DNA of 64,000 nucleotides from Modicisalibacter sp049808615 (GCF_049808615.1 NZ_JBNCAN010000019.1:1-64000); one strand, 5' to 3'; counted from the first letter of the stretch, positions 8,970-17,818 are shown. Numbers and translations: made by a program. Notes: generated from the sequence alone by a model not told the origin.

Positions 8970-10319
8970 ATGAGATCACGGCTCGATATCATGGCGCTGC
9001 CCTATCATCGCGACCCACTGTTTCGCTTCACACGTTTACGCCAACGCCCCGGCGCCGTATTGCTCGACAGCGGCAGCCCTGAGGCGCCAGGCGGGCGTTA
9101 CGACATCCTTTCCAGTGACCCACGCGCCATTCTCGAAATCGACCAGAACGGAAACATCAACTGTGATGGCGACTTGACGCTACCCTTATCGCCTTTTGCC
9201 GCTCAGCAAGCCCTGCTTGACTGCCTCGATCTCGAAACGCCGGACAGCAAGCTACCCTTCCTCGGTGGATTGATCGGCTACTGGGGCTATGATCTTGGCC
9301 ATCAGATGGAAGGTTTGCAGAGACGCTCCAACGAGGCCACTGCCCTGCCACGAAGCCGACTGGGGCTCTACGATTGGGCGCTGATTCATGATCATCGGCA
9401 CCAAGAGGCCTGGCTGGTAGCCACCGCCGAGCGTCGCGAGCAGGTTCAGGAATGGCTGGCCAGTGATCCCATTGCAACGACGCCATTCGTCCTGTCGAGT
9501 CCGTTTTCCGGCGAGATCGATCGTGTCGGCTACGGCCAGCGTTTTCGCGATGTTCAGGGATATCTTCAGGCTGGGGACTGCTATCAGATCAACCTGACTC
9601 AGCGCTTCAGCGCTGGCTACCAGGGAGATCCCTGGCAGGCTTATCGATTGTTACGTCAGGCGACCCCGACGCCGTTCGCTGGCTACATGGCCTGGCAGGA
9701 CAAGGCGGTCATGTCGCTTTCCCCGGAGCGCTTCCTGCGGGTACAAGACAGGCAGGTGGAAACGCGCCCCATTAAGGGCACCCGACCTCGCGGCGACACA
9801 GCCGCAGCAGACAAGGCTCTGGCTGATGAGCTTGTCCAAAGCGCCAAGGATCGCGCCGAGAACGTGATGATCGTCGATCTCCTGCGCAACGACCTAGGCC
9901 GCGTATGCCGGCCCGGTAGCGTGCAGGTGCCACAACTGTGCCAATTGGAAAGCTACGCCAATGTCCATCATCTGGTCAGCGTGGTCACAGGCGAGTTGGA
10001 CCGCGGGCAGACACCGCTGAATCTGCTCGCCGCCGCCTTCCCTGGGGGCTCGATTACCGGTGCCCCCAAGGTCCGTGCCATGCAGATCATCGACGAACTG
10101 GAGCCCAGCCAGCGCAGCGTATATTGCGGCAGCCTGGGCTATGTCGATATTCGTGGCAACATGGACACCTCGATCGCCATCCGTACAGTACTGGCAGACG
10201 AAGGTCGCCTTCATCTGTGGGGTGGAGGTGGGCTGGTCGCCGACTCTCAGGAAGAGGCGGAATATCGCGAAACCCTGGACAAGATCAGCCGATTGATGGA
10301 CGCCCTGACCCAAGGCTGA
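8970..10319 (+). CDS. pabB: Aminodeoxychorismate synthase component I
   Basis: Converts chorismate and ammonia to 4-amino-4-deoxychorismate for folate synthesis. The roughly 449-residue protein has the anthranilate-synthase-type N-terminal domain and a C-terminal chorismate-binding domain. PIKGTRPRG contains the lysine that distinguishes PabB from TrpE, which has PIAGT; also present are DLLRNDLGR, GGSITGAPK and a C-terminal GGGLVADSQ block. Start at ATG 8970 is favoured by AGGAGA nine bases upstream; the frame remains open further upstream without support. The glutaminase subunit PabA is not in the window. Confidence 0.9.
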   Translation: MRSRLDIMALPYHRDPLFRFTRLRQRPGAVLLDSGSPEAPGGRYDILSSDPRAILEIDQNGNINCDGDLTLPLSPFAAQQALLDCLDLETPDSKLPFLGGLIGYWGYDLGHQMEGLQRRSNEATALPRSRLGLYDWALIHDHRHQEAWLVATAERREQVQEWLASDPIATTPFVLSSPFSGEIDRVGYGQRFRDVQGYLQAGDCYQINLTQRFSAGYQGDPWQAYRLLRQATPTPFAGYMAWQDKAVMSLSPERFLRVQDRQVETRPIKGTRPRGDTAAADKALADELVQSAKDRAENVMIVDLLRNDLGRVCRPGSVQVPQLCQLESYANVHHLVSVVTGELDRGQTPLNLLAAAFPGGSITGAPKVRAMQIIDELEPSQRSVYCGSLGYVDIRGNMDTSIAIRTVLADEGRLHLWGGGGLVADSQEEAEYRETLDKISRLMDALTQG

Positions 10320-10374
10320 ATCAACCTCATCGCTAGCGAGACTCGATATCCTCATGATCATCGCGGAACAGTAA

Positions 10375-11448
10375 GTGACTTCAGTAACACCTGGTACGAT
10401 TCGTTCCTCCGACAGCGTCGAGCGCTACTTGGCACGGCGACGGAAACACCTGTTTCTTCTCGGCGGTATGGCAGCGCTGACCCTGGGCTCTTTCATTGCC
10501 GATGTGGCCATCGGACCTGGCCATTACCCGCTTACGGCTGTTTTCGCAGCGTTGCTGACCCCCGACCAGACATCCGACGTACTCGCTGTCGTGGTATGGG
10601 AGATACGTCTGCCAGTGGCGTTGATGGCAGTACTGGTCGGTATCGCTCTCGCCCTGGCCGGTGCCGAGATGCAGACCATCCTCAACAATCCGTTGGCCGA
10701 CCCTTTCACCTTGGGCATCTCGTCTGCCGCGAGCTTCGGCGCCGCCCTGGCGATCATCCTCGGTTTGGGCGTAGCCCCCGTGGCCGGCTCGCTCCTGGTC
10801 ACCGGCAATGCCTTCATATTCGCCATGTTCGCCACAATGAGCATCTGGGGTGTCAGCCGTTTACGCGGTGTGAGCGTGCAGACCATGGTATTGATGGGCA
10901 TTGCCATCATGTTTTTCTTCAATGCACTGCTCGGCATGCTCCAATACCTGGCCTCAGCGGAAGCCCTGCAGCAACTGGTCTTCTGGTCCCTGGGCAGCCT
11001 GGCCAAGGCCAGTTGGGGCAAGGTTGGCCTGATCCTGCTGAGTCTGATGATCTGCATCCCCGTGTTCGTGCAGGCACGCTGGCGACTGACCGCGCTGCGT
11101 CTTGGCGACCTATCCGCCAGCACCATGGGGATCAATGTCGCTCGCCTGCGCTTGACCATATTGCTGTGTAGCTCGCTACTGGCCGCCACGGCCGTCGCTT
11201 TTGTCGGCACCATCGGTTTCGTCGGCCTGGTCGGACCGCATATCGCTCGGCTGCTGGTAGGAGAGGATCAGCGTATCTTCCTGCCCATGGCCGCGCTCTG
11301 TGGCGGCCTGATCATGTCTCTGGCCTCGATCCTCTCCAAGACGCTGATGCCCGGCATTCTCTTACCTGTAGGCATCATTACCGCCCTGATCGGCTTGCCG
11401 TTTTTCGTCTCGTTGATCCTCAGGAGTCGCAGGGAGCTATGGGAATGA
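10375..11448 (+). CDS. FecCD-family ABC permease (cobalamin/iron-chelate type)
   Basis: Inner-membrane permease of the BtuC/FecCD family, 357 residues, with about nine or ten hydrophobic helices. Family blocks include LPVALMAVLVGIALALAGAE, ILNNPLADPFTLGIS and the coupling region GFVGLVGPHIAR. The start is GTG at 10375 with GGAA six bases upstream. It overlaps the following ATPase gene by an ATGA junction. No periplasmic binding protein gene lies beside it, so the substrate (vitamin B12, haem or a siderophore) cannot be told from the window. Confidence 0.85.
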   Translation: MTSVTPGTIRSSDSVERYLARRRKHLFLLGGMAALTLGSFIADVAIGPGHYPLTAVFAALLTPDQTSDVLAVVVWEIRLPVALMAVLVGIALALAGAEMQTILNNPLADPFTLGISSAASFGAALAIILGLGVAPVAGSLLVTGNAFIFAMFATMSIWGVSRLRGVSVQTMVLMGIAIMFFFNALLGMLQYLASAEALQQLVFWSLGSLAKASWGKVGLILLSLMICIPVFVQARWRLTALRLGDLSASTMGINVARLRLTILLCSSLLAATAVAFVGTIGFVGLVGPHIARLLVGEDQRIFLPMAALCGGLIMSLASILSKTLMPGILLPVGIITALIGLPFFVSLILRSRRELWE

Positions 11449-12233
11449 GCCTACGCATCGACCATTTGAGCTGTCACCTGAACGGCAGAAAAATTCTCGG
11501 GCACATCGGTGGCCTGGTGGCAAGACCTGGTGAAATCACTGCGCTGATCGGGCCCAATGGGGCCGGCAAATCGACGCTGCTCAAGGGAGTTGCAGGCCTT
11601 GAACGAGTCACCTCTGACAGCGAAATGTTCCTGGACGGCATAGCGCAGAGCAATTCCTCACTCGCCACTCGAGCCGAGCGGCTCTACTACCTGCCCCAGC
11701 AGTTGGGCTCGAGTTCCGCCCTCAACGTATTCGAGGCGATTCTGCTGGCCCGACGGACTCGAATAAAGGAAAACGGGCGGAAGGGACTCTATCGGGTACG
11801 CGACATGCTGCGCGCCCTGGAGCTGGAGGAAATGGCCGAGCGGCCTTTGGCTACCTTGTCCGGCGGGGAGCGCCAGCGAGTGGCGCTTGCCCAGGCCATG
11901 GTGCGCGAGCCTCGGCTGTTATTGCTCGATGAACCCACCAGCGCACTCGATTTGCATCATCAACTGCAGGTGCTGGATTGGCTGACTCGCCGCGCCGAAG
12001 AGACTTCGACCATCGTGGTCATGGCCATTCACGACCTTTCCCTCGCGGCGCGCTTCGCCGCCCATGTGTGGATGCTCAAGGAAGGTTGCCAGGTGGCTTG
12101 CGGTTTACCGGGCAACGTTCTCACCCCAGCACACTTGCGGGATGTCTACGCCATAGAAGCGCATGTCGAATGGCCTGCGGACGAACCCCCAAGAGTTACC
12201 CCTCTTTCAGCCACACGTCGATTGGGTATATAA
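11445..12233 (+). CDS. ABC transporter ATPase, FepC/BtuD type
   Basis: Cytoplasmic ATPase partner of the upstream FecCD permease. It carries Walker A GPNGAGKST, signature LSGGERQRV, Walker B LLLLDEP and the switch histidine in AIHDLS. The ATG at 11445 overlaps the permease stop codon by four bases (ATGA) and has GGAG eight bases upstream, so it is preferred over the ATG two codons earlier. About 262 residues, normal for FepC/HmuV/BtuD. The system lacks a visible binding-protein gene and may share one encoded elsewhere. Confidence 0.88.
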   Translation: MSLRIDHLSCHLNGRKILGHIGGLVARPGEITALIGPNGAGKSTLLKGVAGLERVTSDSEMFLDGIAQSNSSLATRAERLYYLPQQLGSSSALNVFEAILLARRTRIKENGRKGLYRVRDMLRALELEEMAERPLATLSGGERQRVALAQAMVREPRLLLLDEPTSALDLHHQLQVLDWLTRRAEETSTIVVMAIHDLSLAARFAAHVWMLKEGCQVACGLPGNVLTPAHLRDVYAIEAHVEWPADEPPRVTPLSATRRLGI

Positions 12234-12335
12234 GCACCAAACCAAACGATATTGGGGGGCCGGCACAACGCTTTGCTAGGGTATCGGCTATCTTCTCATC
12301 GCGGCAATGCGTGCCACAGGTTTCAGGAGCAATAT

Positions 12336-12956
12336 ATGGAGCAGGATATAGAGGCCATCAACCGGCAATTCGACAAGGATCCTCAAGGACTTGTCCGCTG
12401 GGCATTGAGCCTCGATAGATCCGCGATCTGCACGACCAACTTCCGCCCCTTCGAGGCCGTGATCTTGCATATGGTCACCCGGGAACGACCGGATATCCCC
12501 ATCCTGTGGATGGACTCTGGTTATAACACCGAGGCAACTTACCGTTTCGCCGATGACCTCACCCGACGCCTCGCGCTGAATCTCACTACCTATCATCCGC
12601 GCCGCTCTCGCGCTCACCGCGAAGCACTCGAGGGCGCCACGCCATCGATCGAGGATCCCCGCCATGCGGCCTTTACCCACGAGGTGAAGCTGGAGCCCTT
12701 TCAGCGAGCGTTGAGCGAAATGGCTCCTAAGGTATGGTTTACCGCCTTGCGCGCCGAGGACTCGCCACAGCGGGCACAAATGCAACCGGTATCCATCAAT
12801 AGCGATGGGCTGCTCAAGATCGCCCCGCTACTGCGCTGGAATGCGCGGGATATGTATCGATACTTGCAGGAATGGAACTTGCCCAACAACTTCGATTACT
12901 TCGACCCCACCAAGGTGGAAGAGAAGCGGGAGTGCGGCTTGCATCTACAGCACTAG
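12336..12956 (+). CDS. cysH: Phosphoadenylyl-sulfate (PAPS) reductase
   Basis: Reduces PAPS to sulfite with electrons from thioredoxin in assimilatory sulfate reduction. The 206-residue protein ends KRECGLHLQH; Cys200 of ECGLH is the catalytic cysteine. Where APS reductases have the cluster-binding CC-RK-PL segment, this protein reads EVKLEPFQRAL with no cysteine, so the PAPS type is favoured. The segment before ECGLH is shorter than in E. coli CysH. Start at 12336 has AGGAG six bases upstream. An extended -10-like TGCTAGGGT lies at 12274-12282. cysB and trxA follow nearby. Confidence 0.85.
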   Translation: MEQDIEAINRQFDKDPQGLVRWALSLDRSAICTTNFRPFEAVILHMVTRERPDIPILWMDSGYNTEATYRFADDLTRRLALNLTTYHPRRSRAHREALEGATPSIEDPRHAAFTHEVKLEPFQRALSEMAPKVWFTALRAEDSPQRAQMQPVSINSDGLLKIAPLLRWNARDMYRYLQEWNLPNNFDYFDPTKVEEKRECGLHLQH

Positions 12957-12986
12957 ACAGCTTTCAGTCAGTGCCTAGGCAGCGGA

Positions 12987-13958
12987 TCAGCGGACCGGCA
13001 ATTCGACGTCTTCGAACAAGGAATCTTCGCTGCGCGGCCCTGCCGATAAGGCGGCATCGACGGTATCGCGATCGAGATGCGGCGCGAATCGCTGAACGAA
13101 ATCGTACATGTAGCCACGCATGAAGGTGCCTCGCCGGATACCGATCTTGGTCGTCGAACTCTCAAAAAGATGACTGGCATCCAAGGGCACCAGGTCGCTG
13201 TCGGCCTCGGCATCCACCGCCATGTGGGCAACGATACCGACCCCCAGGCCGAGACGCACATAGGTCTTGATCACGTCGGCGTCTGCCGCCGTCAACACCA
13301 CATTGGGTTTCAACCCCTTGTTGCGAAATGCGTCGTCTAGCTGGGAGCGACCGGTAAAACCAAATACGTAGGTCACCAGGGGATACTCCGCCAATCCATC
13401 GAGGGTGAGTTCCTCGACCTGGGTCAGGGGGTGGCCCTTGGGCACCAGCACGCAGCGATTCCAGCGATAACAAGGCAATAAAATGAGGTCGTTGAAAAGT
13501 TCCAGCGCCTCGGTGCAGATGGCAAAATCCGCCAGGCCCTCACTGACCATCTGGGCAATCTGTTTAGGCGTCCCCTGTTGCATGTGCAACGCCACATCCG
13601 GATATTTGCGCGTGAATTCGCTGATCAAAGGGGGCAGCGCATAGCGCGCCTGGGTATGCGTAGTCGATATGGAGAGGTTGCCGCAACGCTCGTTACTGTG
13701 CTCCTGGGCGACCTGCTTGATGATGTCAACGGTTCGCAACACTTCACCGGCCAGATCGACGATCGATTGCCCTGCGGGGGTAACACGGGTGAGATGCTTA
13801 CCGCTACGAGCGAAGATTTCCAGACCCAGCTCATCCTCGAGAAGGCGGATCTGCTTGGAAATCCCTGGCTGGGAAGTGAACAAGCTTTGTGCCGTGGCTG
13901 ATACATTCAAGTTATGTCGGCTAACTTCCCAGATATAGCGTAGCTGTTGCAGCTTCAT
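12987..13958 (-). CDS. cysB: LysR-type regulator CysB
   Basis: Activator of cysteine biosynthesis genes that responds to O- or N-acetylserine. It has 323 residues, with the N-terminal MKLQQLRYIWEVSRHNLNVSATA helix-turn-helix characteristic of CysB/Cbl, then a LysR effector domain containing STTHTQARYALP and GTPKQIA. The C-terminal GYMYDFVQRFAPHL also matches CysB. It is convergent with cysH and divergent from trxA. The AT-rich divergent region carries two short dyads that may be control sites. Confidence 0.92.
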   Translation of the reverse strand: MKLQQLRYIWEVSRHNLNVSATAQSLFTSQPGISKQIRLLEDELGLEIFARSGKHLTRVTPAGQSIVDLAGEVLRTVDIIKQVAQEHSNERCGNLSISTTHTQARYALPPLISEFTRKYPDVALHMQQGTPKQIAQMVSEGLADFAICTEALELFNDLILLPCYRWNRCVLVPKGHPLTQVEELTLDGLAEYPLVTYVFGFTGRSQLDDAFRNKGLKPNVVLTAADADVIKTYVRLGLGVGIVAHMAVDAEADSDLVPLDASHLFESSTTKIGIRRGTFMRGYMYDFVQRFAPHLDRDTVDAALSAGPRSEDSLFEDVELPVR

Positions 13959-14025
13959 ACCGGACGAGACTCCAACTCAAAGGCGTGGCGGATGCTTTAT
14001 GCTTCAATCGATACTATAAAGAAAT

Positions 14026-14055
14026 AAAGATACATATCTTTAAGCACTATATAGT
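14026..14055. promoter_or_regulatory. Two AT-rich dyads in the cysB-trxA intergenic region
   Basis: AAAGATACATATCTTT (14026-14041, 7-base arms) is followed by the perfect palindrome ACTATATAGT (14046-14055). A further ACTATA half-site occurs at 14013-14018. They lie upstream of the cysB start, in DNA markedly more AT-rich than its surroundings. A control region is plausible, but the binding protein is unknown. Confidence 0.4.
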
Positions 14056-14155
14056 ATAAGATGCATAGTAGACGGCTAGAGCGGCATGAGCAAGCACCTA
14101 CCTGAACAGGCATTTCTCATAGTTGCTACCTATCGTTTACCATTGCCAAGCTCAT

Positions 14156-14184
14156 TTGCCAGTCGACCGGACGAGCGCTACCAT
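14156..14184 (+). promoter_or_regulatory. Candidate sigma-70 promoter of trxA
   Basis: TTGCCA (14156-14161), 17 bases, TACCAT (14179-14184). It would start transcription near 14191, about 38 bases before the trxA ATG. Confidence 0.45.
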
Positions 14185-14228
14185 CTGGTTATTACGCTAA
14201 TGACGGCGCAAGCAATCTGGAGAGTTAA

Positions 14229-14552
14229 ATGGCTAATAACATCGACGTTACCGCCACCAACTTCGATCAGGAAGTACTTAATGCCGATACTCCGGTTCTA
14301 TTGAAGTTCTGGGCGCCCTGGTGTGGGCCCTGCAAGATGATGGCGCCGGTGGTCGACGAAGTCGCCGAAGAGAAAGCCAGTAATCTCAAGGTCGTGAGTG
14401 TCAATGTGGACGATGCCCCCGAAATTGCCGCAGAGCACGGTGTGCGCGGTGTACCTACGGTTATGTTGTTCAAATCCGGCGCCAAGGTTGCCTCGCTGGT
14501 AGGTGCTCAGTCCAAGTCCCAGTTGTCACAATTCATCGATCAGAACGCTTGA
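14229..14552 (+). CDS. trxA: Thioredoxin 1
   Basis: Small cytosolic dithiol-disulfide oxidoreductase, 107 residues, with active site WCGPC at 31-35 and the cis-proline in GVPTVMLFKSG. GGAG lies six bases before the ATG. Thioredoxin is the electron donor for the PAPS reductase encoded two genes upstream, so the cysH-cysB-trxA grouping makes metabolic sense. A strong terminator follows at 14590. Confidence 0.97.
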   Translation: MANNIDVTATNFDQEVLNADTPVLLKFWAPWCGPCKMMAPVVDEVAEEKASNLKVVSVNVDDAPEIAAEHGVRGVPTVMLFKSGAKVASLVGAQSKSQLSQFIDQNA

Positions 14553-14589
14553 GCTGACCAGTGTCACCCATCACTTCTGACTCGATCTC

Positions 14590-14619
14590 ATCGCCCTGCC
14601 TTGGCAGGGCGATTCTTTA
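14590..14619 (+). terminator. Intrinsic terminator after trxA
   Basis: An 11-base perfect stem, ATCGCCCTGCC (14590-14600) with GGCAGGGCGAT (14603-14613), and a TT loop, followed by TTCTTTAT. The T-rich tail is on the trxA side only. Confidence 0.85.
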
Positions 14620-14641
14620 TCGCGAAGAGATTATCTTTCGC

Positions 14642-15724
14642 TTACTCCTCGAATACTTCCTCGCGTTCTCGGCTACGGCTTATCTTGCCGCTCATCACCT
14701 TGGCCAGCCAGATGGTATCCGGATGGCTGTTGAGCGCGATCTTGAGCGTCATGGTCAAGGGCACCGCCAACAGCATCCCAATCGGCCCCAAGATCCACCC
14801 CCACACCACTAATGACATGAACGCTGCCAACGTCGACAGCCCTAGCGTCTGTCCCATGACACGCGGCTCTATCAGATTCCCCATGACAAAATTGATGAGC
14901 AAATAACACAGCGCCAATAGACCCGCCTGCACAGCCCCTCCTTCGGGGGTCACCAGCATAAGCAGTACCGCGGGTATTGCCGCTAGTGCCGAGCCGATGT
15001 TGGGAATGTAGTTTAGTAGAAATGCCAAGGCAGCAAACAACAAGGGAAAACTGGACCCGGTCGCCCAACAGGCCATGAAAACCAGAACACCGGTAGCCAA
15101 GCTGATGAGTGTCTTGATCGCCAGATAATGCCTCAGGTTGTAACTGAATTCATTGAAACGCCGCAGACTGGGGGCTGGGTTATCCAAGGCCACGGCAATC
15201 TTGGCACGAAAATTCAATGTCTCAAAGAGCATGAACCCTACCAACAGAACGATCAGCAGACTCTGAGACAACAGCGTGCCGATACTTTCGAGCAGGGCCG
15301 GCATGAACTGGGCAAGCGTTGAAAAATCGAGCCATCGGGAAATGCTTTCCGGCTGAAGATATCCGCTCAGGCCCGGAGCCCAACCAATGAACAGATAGTA
15401 TTGCGCTACCAGCTCCTTCTTGAGCTCGGGGATTGCTTGCATGAAGGCGGCGATGCTTCCCGCAAGCAGCACACTCAACAGAATCACGAACAAACCAAAA
15501 ACCACCAGAGTGACCAATACTGCCGTGCGCTTGCCCACCCCCTTGTGATGCAACCACTGAACCGGCGCATTGCAGATTACCGCGATAAAGAGAGAAAGAA
15601 TCAGTGGCACCAGTATATTGGCACCCAACCTTATACCGGCAATGATCACCACCAAGGACGCCAACCCCACCAGAAGGTTGAGCGGAATCTCATGCTTGAT
15701 ACCTTTGTCCTCGTCATTTTCCAT
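14642..15724 (-). CDS. AI-2E family (PerM/TqsA-like) membrane protein
   Basis: Inner-membrane protein of 360 residues with about seven or eight hydrophobic segments and the family's C-terminal half, including NFVMGNLIEPRVMGQTLGLS and GPIGMLLAVPLTMTLK. Members have been linked to export of the autoinducer AI-2 or to sodium/proton exchange; sequence alone does not decide. It is convergent with trxA and stands alone. The tail is highly charged (SREREEVFEE). Confidence 0.85.
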   Translation of the reverse strand: MENDEDKGIKHEIPLNLLVGLASLVVIIAGIRLGANILVPLILSLFIAVICNAPVQWLHHKGVGKRTAVLVTLVVFGLFVILLSVLLAGSIAAFMQAIPELKKELVAQYYLFIGWAPGLSGYLQPESISRWLDFSTLAQFMPALLESIGTLLSQSLLIVLLVGFMLFETLNFRAKIAVALDNPAPSLRRFNEFSYNLRHYLAIKTLISLATGVLVFMACWATGSSFPLLFAALAFLLNYIPNIGSALAAIPAVLLMLVTPEGGAVQAGLLALCYLLINFVMGNLIEPRVMGQTLGLSTLAAFMSLVVWGWILGPIGMLLAVPLTMTLKIALNSHPDTIWLAKVMSGKISRSREREEVFEE

Positions 15725-15800
15725 GAAGACCTTCCTGGTGCTATGTTTTCGCTATCATGACGGCAAGCCGATGTGGCGACAATCCATCAGTTCCATAAAC

Positions 15801-15823
15801 AAAAAAGGCGGGCAAAGCCCACC
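15801..15823 (-). terminator. Intrinsic terminator of the acyl-CoA dehydrogenase gene
   Basis: On the minus strand GGTGGGC TTT GCCCGCC (15807-15823, one G-U pair) is followed by six T (15801-15806), 24 bases after the stop codon. Confidence 0.85.
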
Positions 15824-15846
15824 TCACAAACATCTTTATAACAGCA

Positions 15847-17658
15847 CTATATCTCGAAACCCAGACCGAAATCCTCAGCGGACAAGGCCATCAGTGAACC
15901 TCCCCCGGCACGAATCATGTCGACATGGCCGCGAGTGCGCGGTAACAGGCGTTGAAAGTAAAAGCGTGCCGTGTCCAGCTTGGCCCGATAAAAAGCGGGC
16001 TCGTCGCTGTCGGTCGCCAGCGCTTGCCTAGCGGTACGGGCCGCACGTGCCCACAGGTAAGCCAAGGTGACATAGCCGGAATAGAGCAAGTAATCGACGC
16101 TGGCCGCCCCCACCTCTTCACGATCCTGCATGGCCTTCATGCCTATGGTCATGGTCAGTTCGCCCCACTCGGCATTGAGTTTGGAAAGTGGCTCGATGAA
16201 CTCCTTGAGCTCGGCGTTATCGATCTCGGCCTGACAGAACCTGTGAATTTCCTTGGTGAATACCTTCAACATCTCACCTTGGTTCATCAACACCTTGCGA
16301 CCGAGGAGATCCAGGGCCTGAATACCGGTCGTGCCCTCATAGAGCCGGGTGATACGGGCGTCGCGAACGAACTGCTCCATTCCCCACTCTTCAACGAAGC
16401 CGTGCCCACCGAATACCTGCATCCCTTCGTTGGTCGCCTCGAAGCCCAGCTCGGTCAGAAAAGCCTTCACGATAGGGGTCAGCAAACCCAACAAGGCTTC
16501 GGCGCGCTCACGCTCCGAGGCATCGTCGCCATGCTCGGTGATATCCACCAGTTGAGCGGTATACATCACCAGCATGCGCCCCCCTTCGGCCAACGCCTTC
16601 TGAGTCAGCAGCATGCGTCGAACATCCGGATGCACGATGATCGGATCAGCGGGTTTATCCGGCGCCTTGGGACCGGACAAGGCACGCATCTGCAGGCGAT
16701 CCCGCGCATAGGCCAGCGAGTTCTGGAAACTCGCCTCCATCAACCCGAGCCCTTGAACGCCGACGCCGATACGGGCCACATTCATCATGGTGAACATGCA
16801 GGCCAACCCCTTGTGGGGCTGCCCGACCAAAAAGCCCTTGGCCTCATCGAAGTTCATCACGCAGGTGGCGTTGGCGTGAATGCCCATCTTGTGTTCCAGC
16901 GAGCCACAGGTGACGCCATTGCGCTCACCGGTATTTCCATCGTCGTCCGGCAGGAACTTGGGAACGACGAACAGCGAGATGCCTTTGGAACCTTCCGGCG
17001 CGTCCGGAAGCTTGGCCAGCACCAAGTGCACAATATTCTCCGCCAGATCGTGCTCTCCAGCAGAGATGAATATCTTGGTACCGCTGACTCGATAAACGCC
17101 CTCGTCGGTTGGCGTCGCTCGGGTCTTGATCAACCCCAGGTCGGTACCGCAATGGGGTTCGGTAAGGCACATGGTTCCAGTCCAGACGCCCTCGACCAGT
17201 TTGGTCAGGTAGGTACTCTTTTGCTCATCGGTGCCATGATGGCGTAACGCATCCGCCGCCCCATGGGAGAGCCCCGGATACATACCCCAAGCCAGATTGC
17301 TGGCACAGATCATTTCGGAGAGCGCCATACCCAATGAAGCCGGCAGGCCCTGCCCGCCATGCTCGGGATCGGATGCCAGCCCCGGCCAGCCGCCTTCGAC
17401 GTATTGGGCATAGGCCTGCTTGAATCCCTCAGGTGTTCTGACCTCACCCTCTTCCAGATGACAGCCTTCACGATCGCCGCTGCGATTGAGCGGCAGCAGC
17501 ACTTCGCGTGCGAAACGACCACCCTCTTCGAGGATGGCGGTAACAAGATCCGGAGAGGCATCGTCACCTTTGCCTATACGGGCGTAGTGATCTGAATAAT
17601 CCAGCATCTCATCCATGACGAAACGCATGTCGCGCAGCGGGGCCTGGTAAGTAGGCAT
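15847..17658 (-). CDS. Large acyl-CoA dehydrogenase (DmdC-like family)
   Basis: FAD-dependent acyl-CoA dehydrogenase of 603 residues, about 200 longer than classic enzymes. It carries the extra N- and C-terminal domains of the group that includes 3-methylmercaptopropionyl-CoA dehydrogenase DmdC. Motifs: CLTEPHCGTDLG, KIFISAGEHD, and the catalytic-base segment YEGTTGIQALDLLGRK around residue 438. The substrate is not determined; long-chain acyl-CoA or a DMSP-derived thioether are both possible. It is monocistronic, with a promoter flanked by two PsrA-like operators and a strong terminator, which points to fatty-acid-responsive control. Confidence 0.9.
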   Translation of the reverse strand: MPTYQAPLRDMRFVMDEMLDYSDHYARIGKGDDASPDLVTAILEEGGRFAREVLLPLNRSGDREGCHLEEGEVRTPEGFKQAYAQYVEGGWPGLASDPEHGGQGLPASLGMALSEMICASNLAWGMYPGLSHGAADALRHHGTDEQKSTYLTKLVEGVWTGTMCLTEPHCGTDLGLIKTRATPTDEGVYRVSGTKIFISAGEHDLAENIVHLVLAKLPDAPEGSKGISLFVVPKFLPDDDGNTGERNGVTCGSLEHKMGIHANATCVMNFDEAKGFLVGQPHKGLACMFTMMNVARIGVGVQGLGLMEASFQNSLAYARDRLQMRALSGPKAPDKPADPIIVHPDVRRMLLTQKALAEGGRMLVMYTAQLVDITEHGDDASERERAEALLGLLTPIVKAFLTELGFEATNEGMQVFGGHGFVEEWGMEQFVRDARITRLYEGTTGIQALDLLGRKVLMNQGEMLKVFTKEIHRFCQAEIDNAELKEFIEPLSKLNAEWGELTMTIGMKAMQDREEVGAASVDYLLYSGYVTLAYLWARAARTARQALATDSDEPAFYRAKLDTARFYFQRLLPRTRGHVDMIRAGGGSLMALSAEDFGLGFEI

Positions 17659-17700
17659 TGTGAATACTCCTCGATGATCGGCGTAGTGATTGCAGCATTA

Positions 17701-17716
17701 TCAAACGATCGTTTGA
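17701..17716. promoter_or_regulatory. PsrA-like operator, proximal
   Basis: TCAAACGATCGTTTGA is a perfect palindrome matching the CAAAC-N4-GTTTG type consensus described for the TetR regulator PsrA of fatty-acid metabolism. It abuts the -10 (17716-17721) and covers the predicted transcription start of the acyl-CoA dehydrogenase gene. Confidence 0.65.
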
Positions 17717-17744
17717 AATTATGCCAGCACAGTATTCAAGTCAA
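17716..17744 (-). promoter_or_regulatory. Promoter of the acyl-CoA dehydrogenase gene
   Basis: TTGACT (17739-17744), 17-base spacer, TAATTT (17716-17721) on the minus strand. Both core elements are touched by the flanking palindromes, the arrangement expected of repression. Confidence 0.65.
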
Positions 17745-17756
17745 GCGCTCGTTTGA
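17741..17756. promoter_or_regulatory. PsrA-like operator, distal
   Basis: TCAAGCGCTCGTTTGA differs from a perfect TCAAAC...GTTTGA dyad at one arm position. It overlaps the -35, with its centre exactly 40 bases from the proximal site, so both could be bound on one face of the helix. It also lies 63 bases upstream of the divergent araC start. Confidence 0.55.
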
Positions 17757-17818
17757 ATTGGCCAGCCTCCTGCGCCAACGCTATGCTGGCTACCACTGGC
17801 CCAAAAAGGAAAAGTAGA

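Noticed and set aside
14086..14304. 72-codon frame upstream of trxA
   Set aside because: It crosses the trxA promoter and ribosome site and overlaps trxA in another frame; no recognisable product.
15952..17247. 431-codon open frame on the plus strand
   Set aside because: It is the antisense of the acyl-CoA dehydrogenase gene, with no ribosome site or known motif.
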